64,000 nucleotides of DNA from an uncultured Veillonellaceae bacterium (GCA_902785705.1 CACZZN010000001.1:62001-126000); one strand, 5' to 3'. Counted from the stretch's first letter, positions 17,818 through 27,932 are shown. The notes: generated from the letters alone by a model not told the origin. Made by a program: numbers and translations.

Positions 17818-18024
17818 TCACAGATGCTGCTGGCGGGCGGCCAGCGTCACCCGCAAGATTCCGTCCGCATCTTGCTTTGCACGGACAACATAGAGCTCTC
17901 GCTCATCTGTTTTGAAATAATGACGGGGCGAACGTGTCCGTTCCGTTTCGTAGCGCACTCCGGCCGAGCGGAGCATATCTTCCGCCTCGTCCCAAGGACG
18001 CGCCAAAATATCCGGGCAGTCCAT
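17818..18024 (-). CDS. Small 68-aa protein, PASTA-like
   Basis: The start overlaps the frr stop (TGATG), and the ORF is sandwiched between frr and the ferredoxin, so it is very likely translated. The sequence ARPWDEAEDMLRSAGVRY resembles the first helix of a PASTA-type fold, followed by two strands (LYVVRAKQDADGILRVTLA). It has no signal peptide or membrane segment. I know of no established function; the operon position suggests a conserved housekeeping role. Confidence 0.75.
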   Translation of the reverse strand: MDCPDILARPWDEAEDMLRSAGVRYETERTRSPRHYFKTDERELYVVRAKQDADGILRVTLAARQQHL

Positions 18025-18581
18025 CAGACTTCCATGACCTCTTTTTCCTTCGAGGACTTCGCGCCATCCACCAGTTTGATATATTTGTCCACTAGCTTCT
18101 GCATATCTTCCTGCCCCTTCTTGGACTCGTCCTCCGTGATTTCCTTGGCCTTCTCCAATTTCTTGATGGCGTCGTTCCCGTCACGGCGCACATTCCGCAT
18201 GGCAACCTTGGCTTCCTCCGCCTTCTTGCCCACCGTCTTCACGATTTCCTGACGACGCTCCTGCGTGAGCTGCGGAATCGCCAAGCGGATCGCAGTGCCG
18301 TCCGAATTCGGGGAAAGCCCGAGATCCGACTTCATGATAGCCTTCTCGATATCATGAAGCAAGGATTTTTCCCAAGGCTGGATCATGATCATGCGCGGTT
18401 CCGGCACGGAAACCTTCGCTACCTGATTGACCGGCGTCGGCGTACCGTAGTAGTCCACCATTACCTTGTCCAAAAGGGACGGCGTCGCACGTCCCGCGCG
18501 CAAAGAGCCATACTCATGCTTGAGCGCTTCCAGGCTCTTTTTCATGCGATCCTCCTGAGAGGATAAAATATCTTTGACCAT
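18024..18581 (-). CDS. frr: Ribosome recycling factor
   Basis: With EF-G it splits post-termination ribosomes. The 185-residue length is exactly that of the family. Hallmarks are the N-terminal helix LEALKHEYGSLRAGRATPSL, then IMIQPWEKSLLHDIEKAI and the C-terminal helix RNVRRDGNDAIKKLEK. The start ATG overlaps the pyrH stop (TAATG), and its own stop overlaps the start of the 68-aa gene, giving a chain of coupled genes. Confidence 0.97.
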   Translation of the reverse strand: MVKDILSSQEDRMKKSLEALKHEYGSLRAGRATPSLLDKVMVDYYGTPTPVNQVAKVSVPEPRMIMIQPWEKSLLHDIEKAIMKSDLGLSPNSDGTAIRLAIPQLTQERRQEIVKTVGKKAEEAKVAMRNVRRDGNDAIKKLEKAKEITEDESKKGQEDMQKLVDKYIKLVDGAKSSKEKEVMEV

Positions 18582-19312
18582 TATTTGTCCCCCCCAACTG
18601 TCGTTCCGATGTCCTCTCCGAGCGCAGCCTTCACGATATTCTCATGCTGGTCGATGTTGAACACCACCAAAGGAATCTTGTTGTCCATGCAGAGGCTCGT
18701 TGCCGTCGTATCCATGACGGCAAGACCCCTGTTCAGGATCTCGATATAGGAAAGCTCGTGGAATTTCTTGGCGTCGGGATTCTTGTTCGGATCGGAATCA
18801 TAGATGCCGTCCGTCCCCTTCTTCGCCATAAGAATCACATCCGCCTCGATTTCCGCCGCGCGCAGGGCTGCCGTCGTATCCGTGGAAAAATACGGATTGC
18901 CCGTGCCCGCGCCGAAGATCACGACGCGCCCCTTTTCCATATGGCGAATGGCCTTGCGGCGGATATAGGGCTCCGCCACCTGCCGCATCTCGATCGCCGT
19001 CTGCACGCGCGTATCCACATCCAGCTTTTCCAACGCATCCTGCAGCGCCAATGCGTTCATCACCGTTGCAAGCATACCCATATAGTCCGCCGATGCGCGA
19101 TCCATGCCCTTTGCCGATCCTGACAGCCCGCGCCAGATGTTCCCGCCGCCCACAATGACGGCGACTTCCAGACCCTGCTTGCGGACCTCTTTCACCTGTC
19201 GCGCAATGTCCTCCACAACCTCGGGATTGATGCCAAAGTTCTGTTCCCCTGCGAGCGATTCGCCGCTCAGCTTCAATACGATGCGCTTATATTTCGATGC
19301 TGCCACGATCAT
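18581..19312 (-). CDS. pyrH: UMP kinase
   Basis: It phosphorylates UMP to UDP with ATP and is allosterically tuned in bacteria. The 243-residue amino-acid-kinase fold shows [23 protein letters not shown], and [22 protein letters not shown], which includes the catalytic and GTP-site residues. It sits between tsf and frr, the near-universal bacterial order. An imperfect terminator-like hairpin lies in the 116-bp gap after tsf. Confidence 0.97.
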   Translation of the reverse strand: MIVAASKYKRIVLKLSGESLAGEQNFGINPEVVEDIARQVKEVRKQGLEVAVIVGGGNIWRGLSGSAKGMDRASADYMGMLATVMNALALQDALEKLDVDTRVQTAIEMRQVAEPYIRRKAIRHMEKGRVVIFGAGTGNPYFSTDTTAALRAAEIEADVILMAKKGTDGIYDSDPNKNPDAKKFHELSYIEILNRGLAVMDTTATSLCMDNKIPLVVFNIDQHENIVKAALGEDIGTTVGGDK

Positions 19313-19371
19313 TCCCCCATCTTTCTTTCGACATATCCCCCAAAATTTCCTTCCAAAAATTTCCTTCTTTG

Positions 19372-19405
19372 AAAAAAGAGAACACGGAACTGTGCTCTCT
19401 TTTTT
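19372..19405 (-). terminator. Intercistronic hairpin with T tracts between tsf and pyrH
   Basis: On the minus strand GAGAGCAC pairs with GTGTTCTC (one G-U) and is flanked by AAAAAA and TTTTTT. It may partially terminate transcription between the abundant tsf message and pyrH. Confidence 0.55.
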
Positions 19406-19428
19406 CGCATCCCATCGGGATACGACCC

Positions 19429-20298
19429 TTATTTCATCTGTGCAGCAACCTCTGCCGCGAAGTCCTCCTGTTTCTTCTCAATGCCTTCGCCCAGCTGATA
19501 GCGCGTGAACCGGATTGCCTTGACATCGCCCAGCACATCCTGGACGGTCTTCTCCGTATCCTTGACAAAAATCTGCTCTGTCAGGCAGACTTCCTTGTAG
19601 TACTTATTGATGCGGCCCTCGACCATGCGCTCCACGATCTTTTCCGGTTTGCCCTCTTCCAACGCCTGCTTGCGGAGCACTTCCTTCTCATGCTCCAGCT
19701 CCTCGGCAGCAACGCCGCTGCGGTCAACCGCCGTCGGAGCCGCTGCCGCGATCTGCATTGCCACATCCTTGCCGAGTTCCTCGCTTCCGCCGCTGAGCTC
19801 CACCAGCACGCCAATCTTGCCGCCCATATGGATATAGCTGGCAAGGCGCCCTTCCGTCTGATAGCGCACAAAGCGGCGCAGGGAAATTTTCTCGCCAATG
19901 GTAGCCGTAGCCTCGGTAATGAGTTCCGAAACCTTCTTGCCATCAATCACACTGTCATTCAGCGCGTCCAGATCCGCGGGAGCAGCCGTCGCGATATGTT
20001 CCGCAATGGTCTTCTCCAAGCTGCGGAACTGATCGTTGCCCGCAGCAAAATCCGTCTCGCAGTTGATCTCGACGAGCACGCCCGTCTTCGCATCTGCGGA
20101 AACATAAGCGGCAACTGCACCCTCCGCCGCAATGCGGCCGGCCTTCTTTTCAGCCTTTGCAATGCCCTTCTCGCGCAAATAGTCAATCGCCTTCTGCATA
20201 TCGCCATCCGTCGCGGAAAGCGCCTTTTTGCAATCCATCATGCCCGCGCCTGTCTTTTCGCGCAGTTCCTTGACCAAACCAGCTGAAATCGTTGCCAT
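19429..20298 (-). CDS. tsf: Elongation factor Ts
   Basis: EF-Ts is the guanine-nucleotide exchange factor for EF-Tu. The 289-residue protein begins [20 protein letters not shown], and MMDCKKAL lies in the N-terminal UBA-like domain. [13 protein letters not shown] is the core contact motif with EF-Tu. The start is ATG 20298 with TAGGAGGAATAACAG upstream; the in-frame extension to 20385 crosses a repeat element and is rejected. It follows rpsB after 127 bp, a gap that holds repeat copy B. Confidence 0.97.
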   Translation of the reverse strand: MATISAGLVKELREKTGAGMMDCKKALSATDGDMQKAIDYLREKGIAKAEKKAGRIAAEGAVAAYVSADAKTGVLVEINCETDFAAGNDQFRSLEKTIAEHIATAAPADLDALNDSVIDGKKVSELITEATATIGEKISLRRFVRYQTEGRLASYIHMGGKIGVLVELSGGSEELGKDVAMQIAAAAPTAVDRSGVAAEELEHEKEVLRKQALEEGKPEKIVERMVEGRINKYYKEVCLTEQIFVKDTEKTVQDVLGDVKAIRFTRYQLGEGIEKKQEDFAAEVAAQMK

Positions 20299-20330
20299 TC
20301 TGTTATTCCTCCTAAAATTTATATGCGTAA

Positions 20331-20373
20331 GCTTACTGGACACCTTCGGTGTCCACACGCCCTTACACGAAAA
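20331..20373 (-). repeat. Swappable-hairpin repeat, copy B
   Basis: Minus-strand orientation: TTTTCGTGTAAGG, GCGTGT, hairpin GGACACC-GAA-GGTGTCC, AGTAA. It matches copy A except for the loop and one stem-end base. It sits inside the rpsB-tsf spacer and so will be transcribed in a highly expressed operon. Confidence 0.7.
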
Positions 20374-20425
20374 CGAAAAGGGCAAGGGAGAACTCCCCTA
20401 CCCCCTGCACCTTTCGGCAAAAAGC

Positions 20426-21160
20426 TTATGCCTCCTCGTCGGAAGCCTCCGCTTCCTCTGCGGCATCCTCTGTATCCTGTCCCTGACGGCCTTCCAGCAC
20501 AGCATCCGCCATGCGGCCCGTCAAGAGCTTGACCGCGCGGATGGCATCATCATTGCCTGGGATCACATAGTCGATCTCATCCGGATCGCAGTTCGTATCA
20601 ACAATCGCCACGATGGGGATGTTGAGCTTGCGGGCCTCAGCCACCGCAATGCGCTCCTTGCGCGGATCCACAATGAAGAGCGCACCCGGGAGCTTGTTCA
20701 TCTCCTTGATGCCGCCAAGATACTTCTCAAGCTTCTCCATTTCATGACGGAGCTGAAGCACTTCCTTTTTCGTGAGCACATCGAATGTGCCGTCCTGCTC
20801 CATCGTCTCCAGTTCCTTCAAGCGTGCAACACGCTTCTGGATAGTCTGGAAGTTCGTCATCATGCCGCCCAGCCAACGCTCATTCACAAAGAACTGGCCT
20901 GCGCGCACAGCCTCTTCCTTCACGGCCTCCTGCGCCTGCTTCTTCGTGCCGACGAAGAGCACGGACTTGCCTTCCTCCGCGACGCTACGCAGGAAATTGT
21001 AAGCCTCATCCACCTTTCTCACCGTCTTCTGCAGATCGATGATATAGATGCCATTGCGCTCCGTGAAGATGTACTTTGCCATCTTCGGGTTCCACCGGCG
21101 CGTCTGATGTCCGAAGTGGACACCTGCCTCCAGCAACTGCTTCATAGAAATAACTGCCAT
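20426..21160 (-). CDS. rpsB: 30S ribosomal protein S2
   Basis: S2 is a late-assembly protein of the small subunit. The 244-residue product starts [21 protein letters not shown] (the S2 signature). It then has [32 protein letters not shown] and [14 protein letters not shown], and ends in an acidic tail. The start is ATG 21160 with AGGAGGTGCACC in front; the longer in-frame reading is leader. It heads rpsB-tsf-pyrH-frr from a good promoter. Confidence 0.98.
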   Translation of the reverse strand: MAVISMKQLLEAGVHFGHQTRRWNPKMAKYIFTERNGIYIIDLQKTVRKVDEAYNFLRSVAEEGKSVLFVGTKKQAQEAVKEEAVRAGQFFVNERWLGGMMTNFQTIQKRVARLKELETMEQDGTFDVLTKKEVLQLRHEMEKLEKYLGGIKEMNKLPGALFIVDPRKERIAVAEARKLNIPIVAIVDTNCDPDEIDYVIPGNDDAIRAVKLLTGRMADAVLEGRQGQDTEDAAEEAEASDEEA

Positions 21161-21280
21161 TTTGGTGCACCTCCTGTTTTTTCTTCCGCATCCTTCATCG
21201 GCCGCTTCACCAAAAAGCCTGACTTCGATTGGCACAGTACAGCCATCCGGATTGCGTGCTTTCTATTTACACCGCTAGAA

Positions 21281-21309
21281 ATTCTACCATAACTGTGACA
21301 AGAATACAA
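21281..21309 (-). promoter_or_regulatory. Promoter of the rpsB operon
   Basis: On the minus strand TTGTAT (21304-21309), 17 bp, TAGAAT (21281-21286), with TGG immediately before the -10 (extended). The leader to the rpsB start is about 115 nt, enough for an autoregulatory S2-binding structure, which I did not identify. Confidence 0.6.
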
Positions 21310-21349
21310 GGAAATTTTTATGAAAGCTATGACGAAAGGCAGGAAAATA

Positions 21350-22786
21350 TCATCCCTGCTGCAGAATCGAATAATTCTCGGGGTGCATACCGGGCTTTGT
21401 CATGACCCGGATGCGGATCCCGAATTCCTGTTCCAAGGGCTGCAGCAGCTTGCCCCTGCGCAGTTCTTCCGCCACAAGTTCATGCACTTCCACCTCGTAG
21501 CCATCCTCGGAATGCGAAGAGAGCTCCATGCGGCGGATGTCCCGGCTGATTTGGATGCCCACGGTCTCCGGGGACTCCACGCGGCCCTTGCCATGGCAAT
21601 AGGGGCACTCGCTGTAAATCATGCTCTCCAGGTTCTGGCGGGATTTTTTGCGCGTGATTTCCACCAGGCCAAGGGAGGTGATATCCACGATATTCGTCTT
21701 GGTGGGATCCGATTTCACATGCTCCCGCATATAGGCCAAAAGCTCCTCCTTCTGTCCGGGCTGCTCCATATCGATGAAATCCACGACAATGATGCCGCCG
21801 ATATCCCGCAGGCGCAGCTGCTTCAGGATTTCAGCCGCGGCTTCCAGATTCGTATGATAGACCGTATCGGCAAGATTTGCCTTTCCCACGAATTTTCCCG
21901 TATTCACATCGATGACCGTCAATGCTTCGGTCTTGTCGATGACGATGAATCCCCCCGATGGCAGTTCCACCTCGCGGGCGCCCAGTTTTTCCAGCTCCTC
22001 CTCCAGATGATATTTGCGGAAAAGCGGTGTGCGCTCCGCATAGAGCTTCACACGGTCTGCCAACTCGGGAGATGCGTATTCCACGAGTTCCACGATCCGC
22101 TGGTAAAGCGCCCGGTCATCCACAATGACCTCATCAATCTCATCCGTGAAGCTGTCCCGTACCATCCGGATCGCCAGATCCGCGTCACGATAAAGGAGCG
22201 ATGGCGCCGATCCCAATTTCATGCGGGCCTGTATCGACTCCCAAAGGCGGCGCAGGTACCTCACATCGGCAGCAAGCACCTCCTCCGTCTTCCCCGCCGC
22301 AACCGTGCGGATGATGAGCCCCATATCCTTCGGACAGATGCGCTCCGCAATCCCATGCAGGCGGGCCCGTTCTTCCTCGGACTCGATTCTGCGGGAAATG
22401 CCGATATATGCCGCCGTCGGCATGAGCACCACATTGCGTCCCGGCAATGTCAGGTGCGTAGTTGCCCTCGGCCCCTTCGTTCCGATGGCGTCCTTCACAA
22501 TCTGCACGGGCAGCGTCTGCCCGATATGGATTTTCTGCTGCCGCACCGCCTGCTGCGCTTCCTTCGGCATCCCATCCCCGATATAAAGAAACGCATTCTT
22601 CTCCCGGCCGATATCCACAAAAGCTGCCTGCATACCCGGCAGGACATTCTGCACGCGTCCACGATAAAGATTTCCCACCAGATGGGAATGGGAGGCGCGC
22701 TCCATTTCGATTGCCTGCAGCTCACCGCCTGCCACAATGGCCATGCGCACCTCTTCCGGCATGCTGTTGAGCAGTATCGTTTTCAA
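21350..22786 (-). CDS. rng: Ribonuclease G/E family endoribonuclease
   Basis: This single-strand-specific endoribonuclease acts in rRNA maturation and mRNA decay. The 478 residues match RNase G rather than full-length RNase E. An S1 region opens it (NLYRGRVQNVLPGMQAAFVDIG). The catalytic DNase I-like domain has LTVIDVNTGKFVGK and GGIIVVDFIDME, which carry the magnesium aspartates. The Zn-link CPYCHGKG lies near the C-terminus. It is four bases after the radical SAM gene, forming one transcription unit with it. Confidence 0.95.
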   Translation of the reverse strand: MKTILLNSMPEEVRMAIVAGGELQAIEMERASHSHLVGNLYRGRVQNVLPGMQAAFVDIGREKNAFLYIGDGMPKEAQQAVRQQKIHIGQTLPVQIVKDAIGTKGPRATTHLTLPGRNVVLMPTAAYIGISRRIESEEERARLHGIAERICPKDMGLIIRTVAAGKTEEVLAADVRYLRRLWESIQARMKLGSAPSLLYRDADLAIRMVRDSFTDEIDEVIVDDRALYQRIVELVEYASPELADRVKLYAERTPLFRKYHLEEELEKLGAREVELPSGGFIVIDKTEALTVIDVNTGKFVGKANLADTVYHTNLEAAAEILKQLRLRDIGGIIVVDFIDMEQPGQKEELLAYMREHVKSDPTKTNIVDITSLGLVEITRKKSRQNLESMIYSECPYCHGKGRVESPETVGIQISRDIRRMELSSHSEDGYEVEVHELVAEELRRGKLLQPLEQEFGIRIRVMTKPGMHPENYSILQQG

Positions 22787-22790
22787 ATAT

Positions 22791-25427
22791 TCACCTCATC
22801 TCCATGAGATTCCTGCCATTCCCCAAAAGCTCCGTCCGATGGATCAGCGCCTGCCTGCCATCTGCCTGAAGCCCGAATCGCTCCTGTAGCAGCGCAAGCA
22901 CCTCTCCCGGTTTCACGCTGCCGGTGGGCGTAATGCGAATATCCATCAAAAGCTTCAGGATTCCCTGCTCCGGCACGACTTCCACAGGCTTTGCCATATA
23001 CTGCTTGACTTCGATCTCACGCCGCTTCTTCGGCGTCACGCGCAGGTAAACAACCTCTGCCGCACGGTTGAACCGCCCCACGGCGTGCTCCACATCCGCG
23101 GCCTCCCCCCGGTAGGGCACGGAAATTTCATACTTTGCCAAATCTGCCGCTGCCATCAGCGCCGTATGTTTTCCTTTCAATTCTTGCAAGCGTATGAGCT
23201 CTGCCCCCTTCGGGAGCTGCGCACGCAGCCGGTCGAAGACCTCCGGCTGGCACAGGGGCTTCGTAAGCTCAAAATCCATATATTCCGCGTCACTCGTTAC
23301 ACCCACGGCCAATGCCGACGCGAATGCCAGCTTCATATGCGGATTGAATCCCTCCGAGTAGGCAGCGGGCAGCTTTGCCCGCAGGATAGCCCGCTCGAAA
23401 ACCGCCGCATAGTCCAGATGGGAAATATAGCGAAGCTCCTCCCCCTTCCGGACTTCCGCGCGGTAGGCATAAAGACGGATTTGTCTCTGTTTTTCCTTTT
23501 GATTGGCGCCATCCTGTTCCGGCTTCGCTGCCGGATCGGGCTCCACTGCATTTTCCCGACGCTTTGCGTCCGCCGCCTCGCTCTTTGCATAGTCCATGAC
23601 CTTCACGCCAAGATTCGGACAGATGCCGCAGCCGGAGCATTTCCCGCGCCGGCAGTCCTCCGTGAGCTGCCCTGCTTCGGCCTTTCGGTACTCGCGCAGC
23701 AGAAATTCCCGCGCAACACCCGGCGAGGTATGTTCCCAGGGGAACGGCTCATCAAATGCGCGCGTGCGCTCATTGTAATAGGAAAGATCGATGCCGCAGC
23801 TCCGAAATGCCTCCAGCCAGACTTCGTTCTTGAAAAGATCCGACCAGCCATCAAATTTCGCGCCCTGCTTCCATGCCTCGCAGACGACAGCATTGAGCCT
23901 GCGGTCTCCCCTGGCCAGCGCTCCTTCCAATACGGAAAGTCTTGCATCATGGTAATGGAAGGCAATGGCCCTGTCGCGGATGTGTTCCTTCAATAGCCGC
24001 TGCCTGCGCTCGAATTCTTCCAAGGGGATCTGCCCGAACCACTGGAAGGGAGTAAAGGGCTTCGGCACAAAACAGGACACACTGACCGTGACCTTCACGC
24101 CGCGTCTGCCCTTGATGGATGTATAGAGATCCACGACCTTCTTCGCCAGTTCCGCAATGCCGATGATATCTTCGTCCGTTTCCGTCGGAAGCCCCATCAT
24201 GAAATAGAGCTTCACCTGCTTCCAACCCTTGCGGAACGCCGCCTCGCAAGCCGTCAGCAGATTTTCCTCCGTCACGCCCTTGTTGATGACATCCCGCATG
24301 CGCTGTGTGCCAGCCTCCGGCGCGAACGTCAGTCCGCTTTTCCTCACCTGCTGCATGCGCTGCGCCAAATCGATGGAAAAACTGTCAATACGCAGGGATG
24401 GCAGGGAAAAGCTGACCTTCTCCTTCTTGAAATCCTCCATCAGGTCATCTACCAAATGTCCCAAGCAGGAATAATCCGCAGAGGACAGCGAGGTCAGCGA
24501 CATCTCATCATAGCCCGACACATCCACAAGCCCCCGTGCCATTTTCCGCAGGTTGGCCTCCGTGCGCTCCCTTGCGGGCCGATAGCAGATGCCCGCCTGA
24601 CAGAACCGGCAGCCCCGTGAGCAGCCGCGAAAGAGTTCCAGCATGATGCGGTTGTGCACAATGTCAATGTAAGGAACGACAGGATGCTCCACGGAGGACA
24701 CTGCGTCCATATCCGCGACGACGCGCTTATAAATGATGGGCTTTGCATCCTCATGCAGCGGCACGAGCTTCTTGAAAGCACCCTCGTCGTCGTATTCCGG
24801 CGCATAGAAAGAGGGTACATAAATGCCGTCAAGTTTCAGCAGACGCGCCAGAAACGCCCTGCGTCCCCCCGGCCGTCCTGCCTTTTTCCATGCAATGAAC
24901 GCGTCCACCACTTCGCCCAGGACGATTTCTCCCTCCCCGATCACGAAAAAATCGAAGAAATCCGTCACGGGTTCCACATTGTAAACACAGGGCCCGCCGC
25001 CGATCACGAAGGGCATGTCCTCCCCGCGCTCTGCCGCATGAAGCGGGATGCCCGCCAGCTCCAGCATGTTCAGCACATTGGAATAAATCATCTCGTATTG
25101 CAGGGAAAATCCCAGAAAATCAAAGGACTTCACCGGCTCACGGGACTCCAAAGCAAAAAGCGGGATGCTACGCTCCCGCATCAACACTTCCATATCCGTC
25201 CATGGCGCGTAGACACGCTCCACCGCCGTATCCTTGCGCCGATTCAAGATTCCATAGAGAATCGCAAGTCCCAGATTCGACATGCCGACCTCATAGACAT
25301 CCGGCAGGGAAAGCGCAATCGTGCAGTCCACCGAGCCATGCTCCTTATGCACCGCGCCCCATTCTCCGCCCGTATAGCGCGCAGGCTTCAACACGGCCTG
25401 CAGCACGTCATGCTCCAGCTTTACCAT
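22791..25427 (-). CDS. Fused TIGR03960-type radical SAM protein and TIGR03936 (DUF2344) domain
   Basis: The 878-residue protein joins two parts that are separate genes in some bacteria. Residues 1 to about 620 are a B12-binding-like plus radical SAM module, with FVIGGGPCVYNVEP and the SAM cluster motif CSRGCRFCQAGICYRP. A cysteine cluster (CRRGKCSGCGICPN) and a charged linker follow. The C-terminal 230 residues are DUF2344 (LRYISHLDYAAVFERAI, YSEGFNPHMKLAFASAL). The reaction is not known; consistent adjacency to rng and ribosomal genes suggests RNA or ribosome modification. It is co-transcribed with rng. Confidence 0.9.
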   Translation of the reverse strand: MVKLEHDVLQAVLKPARYTGGEWGAVHKEHGSVDCTIALSLPDVYEVGMSNLGLAILYGILNRRKDTAVERVYAPWTDMEVLMRERSIPLFALESREPVKSFDFLGFSLQYEMIYSNVLNMLELAGIPLHAAERGEDMPFVIGGGPCVYNVEPVTDFFDFFVIGEGEIVLGEVVDAFIAWKKAGRPGGRRAFLARLLKLDGIYVPSFYAPEYDDEGAFKKLVPLHEDAKPIIYKRVVADMDAVSSVEHPVVPYIDIVHNRIMLELFRGCSRGCRFCQAGICYRPARERTEANLRKMARGLVDVSGYDEMSLTSLSSADYSCLGHLVDDLMEDFKKEKVSFSLPSLRIDSFSIDLAQRMQQVRKSGLTFAPEAGTQRMRDVINKGVTEENLLTACEAAFRKGWKQVKLYFMMGLPTETDEDIIGIAELAKKVVDLYTSIKGRRGVKVTVSVSCFVPKPFTPFQWFGQIPLEEFERRQRLLKEHIRDRAIAFHYHDARLSVLEGALARGDRRLNAVVCEAWKQGAKFDGWSDLFKNEVWLEAFRSCGIDLSYYNERTRAFDEPFPWEHTSPGVAREFLLREYRKAEAGQLTEDCRRGKCSGCGICPNLGVKVMDYAKSEAADAKRRENAVEPDPAAKPEQDGANQKEKQRQIRLYAYRAEVRKGEELRYISHLDYAAVFERAILRAKLPAAYSEGFNPHMKLAFASALAVGVTSDAEYMDFELTKPLCQPEVFDRLRAQLPKGAELIRLQELKGKHTALMAAADLAKYEISVPYRGEAADVEHAVGRFNRAAEVVYLRVTPKKRREIEVKQYMAKPVEVVPEQGILKLLMDIRITPTGSVKPGEVLALLQERFGLQADGRQALIHRTELLGNGRNLMEMR

Positions 25428-25487
25428 TCAAAATACTCTCCCGAATTGCTTGGATAAGAATTCCTAATCCTTCATCCAAAAATTTTA

Positions 25488-26591
25488 TCAAAACACCAGC
25501 TTCTGTTTCCGCAGCTGGATGTTCAGCAGAAGTGCGATGGCAAGGACATTCGTCGTAAGCGAGCTGACGCCATAGCTCATCAGCGGAAGCGGGATGCCCG
25601 TCACCGGCATGATGCCCATGGTCATGCCCACGTTCACCAGCACATGAAAGGCCAGCATGGAGGTGATGCCCACCGCCAGCAGCCTTCCGAAGATATCGCT
25701 GGCGTCCCTTGCGATCTGCACGCCCCGCCAGAGCACCACCAGATACAAGAGCAGCAGCACAGCCGCCCCCACGAAGCCCAGTTCCTCGCCGACCACCGCA
25801 AAGATGAAGTCCGTATGGTTCTCCGGCAGGAAATTCAGTTGGCTCTGGGTCCCCTCGAACAGCCCCTTGCCGAACAGCATGCCCGATCCGATGGCAATTT
25901 TCGACTGTATGATATGATAGCCCGAGCCAAGGGGATCCACATTCGGATCCATGAACACCATGATGCGCATCTTTTGATAATCTTTCAGAAAATGCCATAG
26001 CACCGGCATCGCCGCAATTCCTGCCGCAAAAAGCCCCGCCAGAAGCTTCAGCCGTATCCCGCAGGCAAATACCATGCCAAGGAAAATGGCCATGAACACC
26101 AGAGACGTCCCCAGATCCGGCTGCTTGAGCACCAAGACAAAGGGCACGCCCACATAGAGCGCGACAGGCGCCAAATCCTCCAGACTGTTGAGCTTCCCCA
26201 CGCGCTCCTCCAGCATGGCCGCAAGGCAGACAATCATGATGATCTTCGAGAACTCCGAAGGCTGCAGGTTAATCGGCCCGATCTGGATCCACCGCTGCGC
26301 GCCAAGCGCAGAGTGTCCGACAATCATGACCGCAAGCAGCATCACAAGGTTGAAGATATAGAGCTTTTTTCCGTAGAGCTGGAGCATCTTATAGTCGAAA
26401 TTCATCAGGAAGATTGCAAACAGCACATCCAAGACCGCAAAGAGTCCCTGACGCTGCACAAAGCGAAACTGATCCGCCCCCGCCTCGTTGACGTGCGTCG
26501 CGCTTCCGATGATGACAAGGCTGAACAGTATGATTGCCGCAGTCGCGCCAATCAGCGGAAGATCCAGCCTTCTGAACATTCTCTTATTCAT
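25488..26591 (-). CDS. rodA: Rod shape-determining protein RodA (SEDS glycosyltransferase)
   Basis: RodA polymerises peptidoglycan glycan strands during side-wall growth, working with a class B PBP. The 367-residue protein has about ten membrane helices and the SEDS motifs GAQRWIQIGPINLQPSEFSK, LKQPDLGTSLVF and LPENHTDFIFAVVGEELGF; the aspartate after LPENHT and the C-terminal GIPLPLMSYGVSSL are typical. I use ATG 26591 (GGAGG upstream). RodA is supported over FtsW by length and by lack of a long tail. The transpeptidase at the right end of the window is a different PBP type. Confidence 0.92.
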   Translation of the reverse strand: MNKRMFRRLDLPLIGATAAIILFSLVIIGSATHVNEAGADQFRFVQRQGLFAVLDVLFAIFLMNFDYKMLQLYGKKLYIFNLVMLLAVMIVGHSALGAQRWIQIGPINLQPSEFSKIIMIVCLAAMLEERVGKLNSLEDLAPVALYVGVPFVLVLKQPDLGTSLVFMAIFLGMVFACGIRLKLLAGLFAAGIAAMPVLWHFLKDYQKMRIMVFMDPNVDPLGSGYHIIQSKIAIGSGMLFGKGLFEGTQSQLNFLPENHTDFIFAVVGEELGFVGAAVLLLLYLVVLWRGVQIARDASDIFGRLLAVGITSMLAFHVLVNVGMTMGIMPVTGIPLPLMSYGVSSLTTNVLAIALLLNIQLRKQKLVF

Positions 26592-26673
26592 AAACAGGTG
26601 ATCCTCCCTGAAACATTTCAAACATTATCCAGTTTTTTCATTCTACATGAAAAAAACTCTGTCTGCAATGTTT

Positions 26674-27915
26674 TTATGAATCAATGCTCCCATCGAAAAA
26701 CTTGCAAAGCGCTTCCTGCTGCACGGTTTTCAGCGGAATCTGCCCCTGCTCTGCCAATCTTCGGCAATCTTCATATTCCGGCGTAACCGAAACCATCCTG
26801 CCACGATAAGAACTGACCTTGCAATGCACCTCGCCAAAGCGGGTCTTGACGCGCTCCATCCGCCGCTGTGCCTCGATACGGGCTTCGATGGGGATGATGC
26901 GCAGGCCGATGCTGGTCGTTTCTGCCAACACGATTTCCGCGCACGTTTCCCGGCATTCCGCTTCGACCAAAACGCTCAGCATCTGCGCCGGGCGGTTTTT
27001 CTTCATATAGATGGGGGTTGTCCAGACATCCAACGCACCCGCCCGCAGAAGTCTGTCATATAAATAGCCGTAAATCTGCGGATTCATATCGTCGATATTC
27101 GTCTCCAGCAAAAACCTGCGCTTTCCCGATGTTTCCCGATACTCGCCATAGTAAATCCGAAGCACATTGGGGATCTCCAGCTCCCAGCGCCCAGCGCCGT
27201 AGGCGATGCGCTGCACTTCCATCTCCGTCGGAAGCCCGTTCCTATGCTCTGCAAGCGCAGCCACGACTGCCGCCCCCGTCGGGGTCGCAAGCTCCTTTTC
27301 CGCACCGGCCTGATAGGTCGGATACCCCTTCAGCAGTTCTGCCGTTGCCGGCGCAGGCACCATCATAAGCCCATGCGCGCAGCGCACATAGCCGCTGCCC
27401 GTATTCACGGAGGAAACGAATACCTTGTCAACTTCCAGATACTCCAGGCAAATCGCTGTTCCGACAATATCCACGATGGAATCCACCGCGCCCACCTCAT
27501 GGAAATGCACCTCGTCGGGTGGGCAGCCATGCACCTTTCCCTCCGCAGCCGCAATCCTTTCAAAGATGGAAAGGGCGGTGCTTTTGACCTTCTCCGACAA
27601 ATCCGAGGAAAGAATCATTTCCCGTATCGCCTTCATGGTGCGATGGGCATGAGAATGAGGCCCATTTTCGCCATGATGCGCCCCGTGGCCATGCCCGTGC
27701 ATCTCGTGAGCATCCTGTAGCAGCAGCACTTCCAGGTGCACTGCCTGTATACCGTTTTTGCTGACATTTTCTGCCCGGATCTCATAGGGCTCCGGAATGT
27801 TCAGCTTTTGAAGCGCCTGCACCAGATGTTCCTGCGGAACGCCCAGTTGGAGAAACGCTCCCAGCAGCATATTCCCGCTGATGCCCGCCATACATTCCAA
27901 ATAAACCGCTTTCAT
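26674..27915 (-). CDS. larC: Nickel-pincer cofactor nickel insertase LarC (single-frame)
   Basis: LarC inserts nickel into the pyridinium bis-thiocarboxylate pincer cofactor used by lactate racemase and related enzymes. The 413-residue product opens with YLECMAGISGNMLLGAFLQLG. A His-rich stretch (HEMHGHGHGAHHGENGPHSH, about residues 71-90) probably holds nickel. PTGAAVVAALAE and ETNIDDMNPQIYGYL follow, with a full C-terminal LarC2 domain. In Lactobacillus plantarum the two halves need a ribosomal frameshift; here they are one uninterrupted frame. It follows larB by 17 bp. larA and larE are not in the window. Confidence 0.92.
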   Translation of the reverse strand: MKAVYLECMAGISGNMLLGAFLQLGVPQEHLVQALQKLNIPEPYEIRAENVSKNGIQAVHLEVLLLQDAHEMHGHGHGAHHGENGPHSHAHRTMKAIREMILSSDLSEKVKSTALSIFERIAAAEGKVHGCPPDEVHFHEVGAVDSIVDIVGTAICLEYLEVDKVFVSSVNTGSGYVRCAHGLMMVPAPATAELLKGYPTYQAGAEKELATPTGAAVVAALAEHRNGLPTEMEVQRIAYGAGRWELEIPNVLRIYYGEYRETSGKRRFLLETNIDDMNPQIYGYLYDRLLRAGALDVWTTPIYMKKNRPAQMLSVLVEAECRETCAEIVLAETTSIGLRIIPIEARIEAQRRMERVKTRFGEVHCKVSSYRGRMVSVTPEYEDCRRLAEQGQIPLKTVQQEALCKFFDGSIDS

Positions 27916-27932
27916 AGAATCAACTCACCCAT

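Noticed and set aside
22791..25427. Possible split of the radical SAM gene into two genes
   Set aside because: The frame is continuous from ATG 25427 to 22791 with no internal stop, so the fusion is real in this sequence.
26674..27915. Programmed frameshift in larC
   Set aside because: Both LarC halves are read in one continuous frame, so no frameshift is needed.
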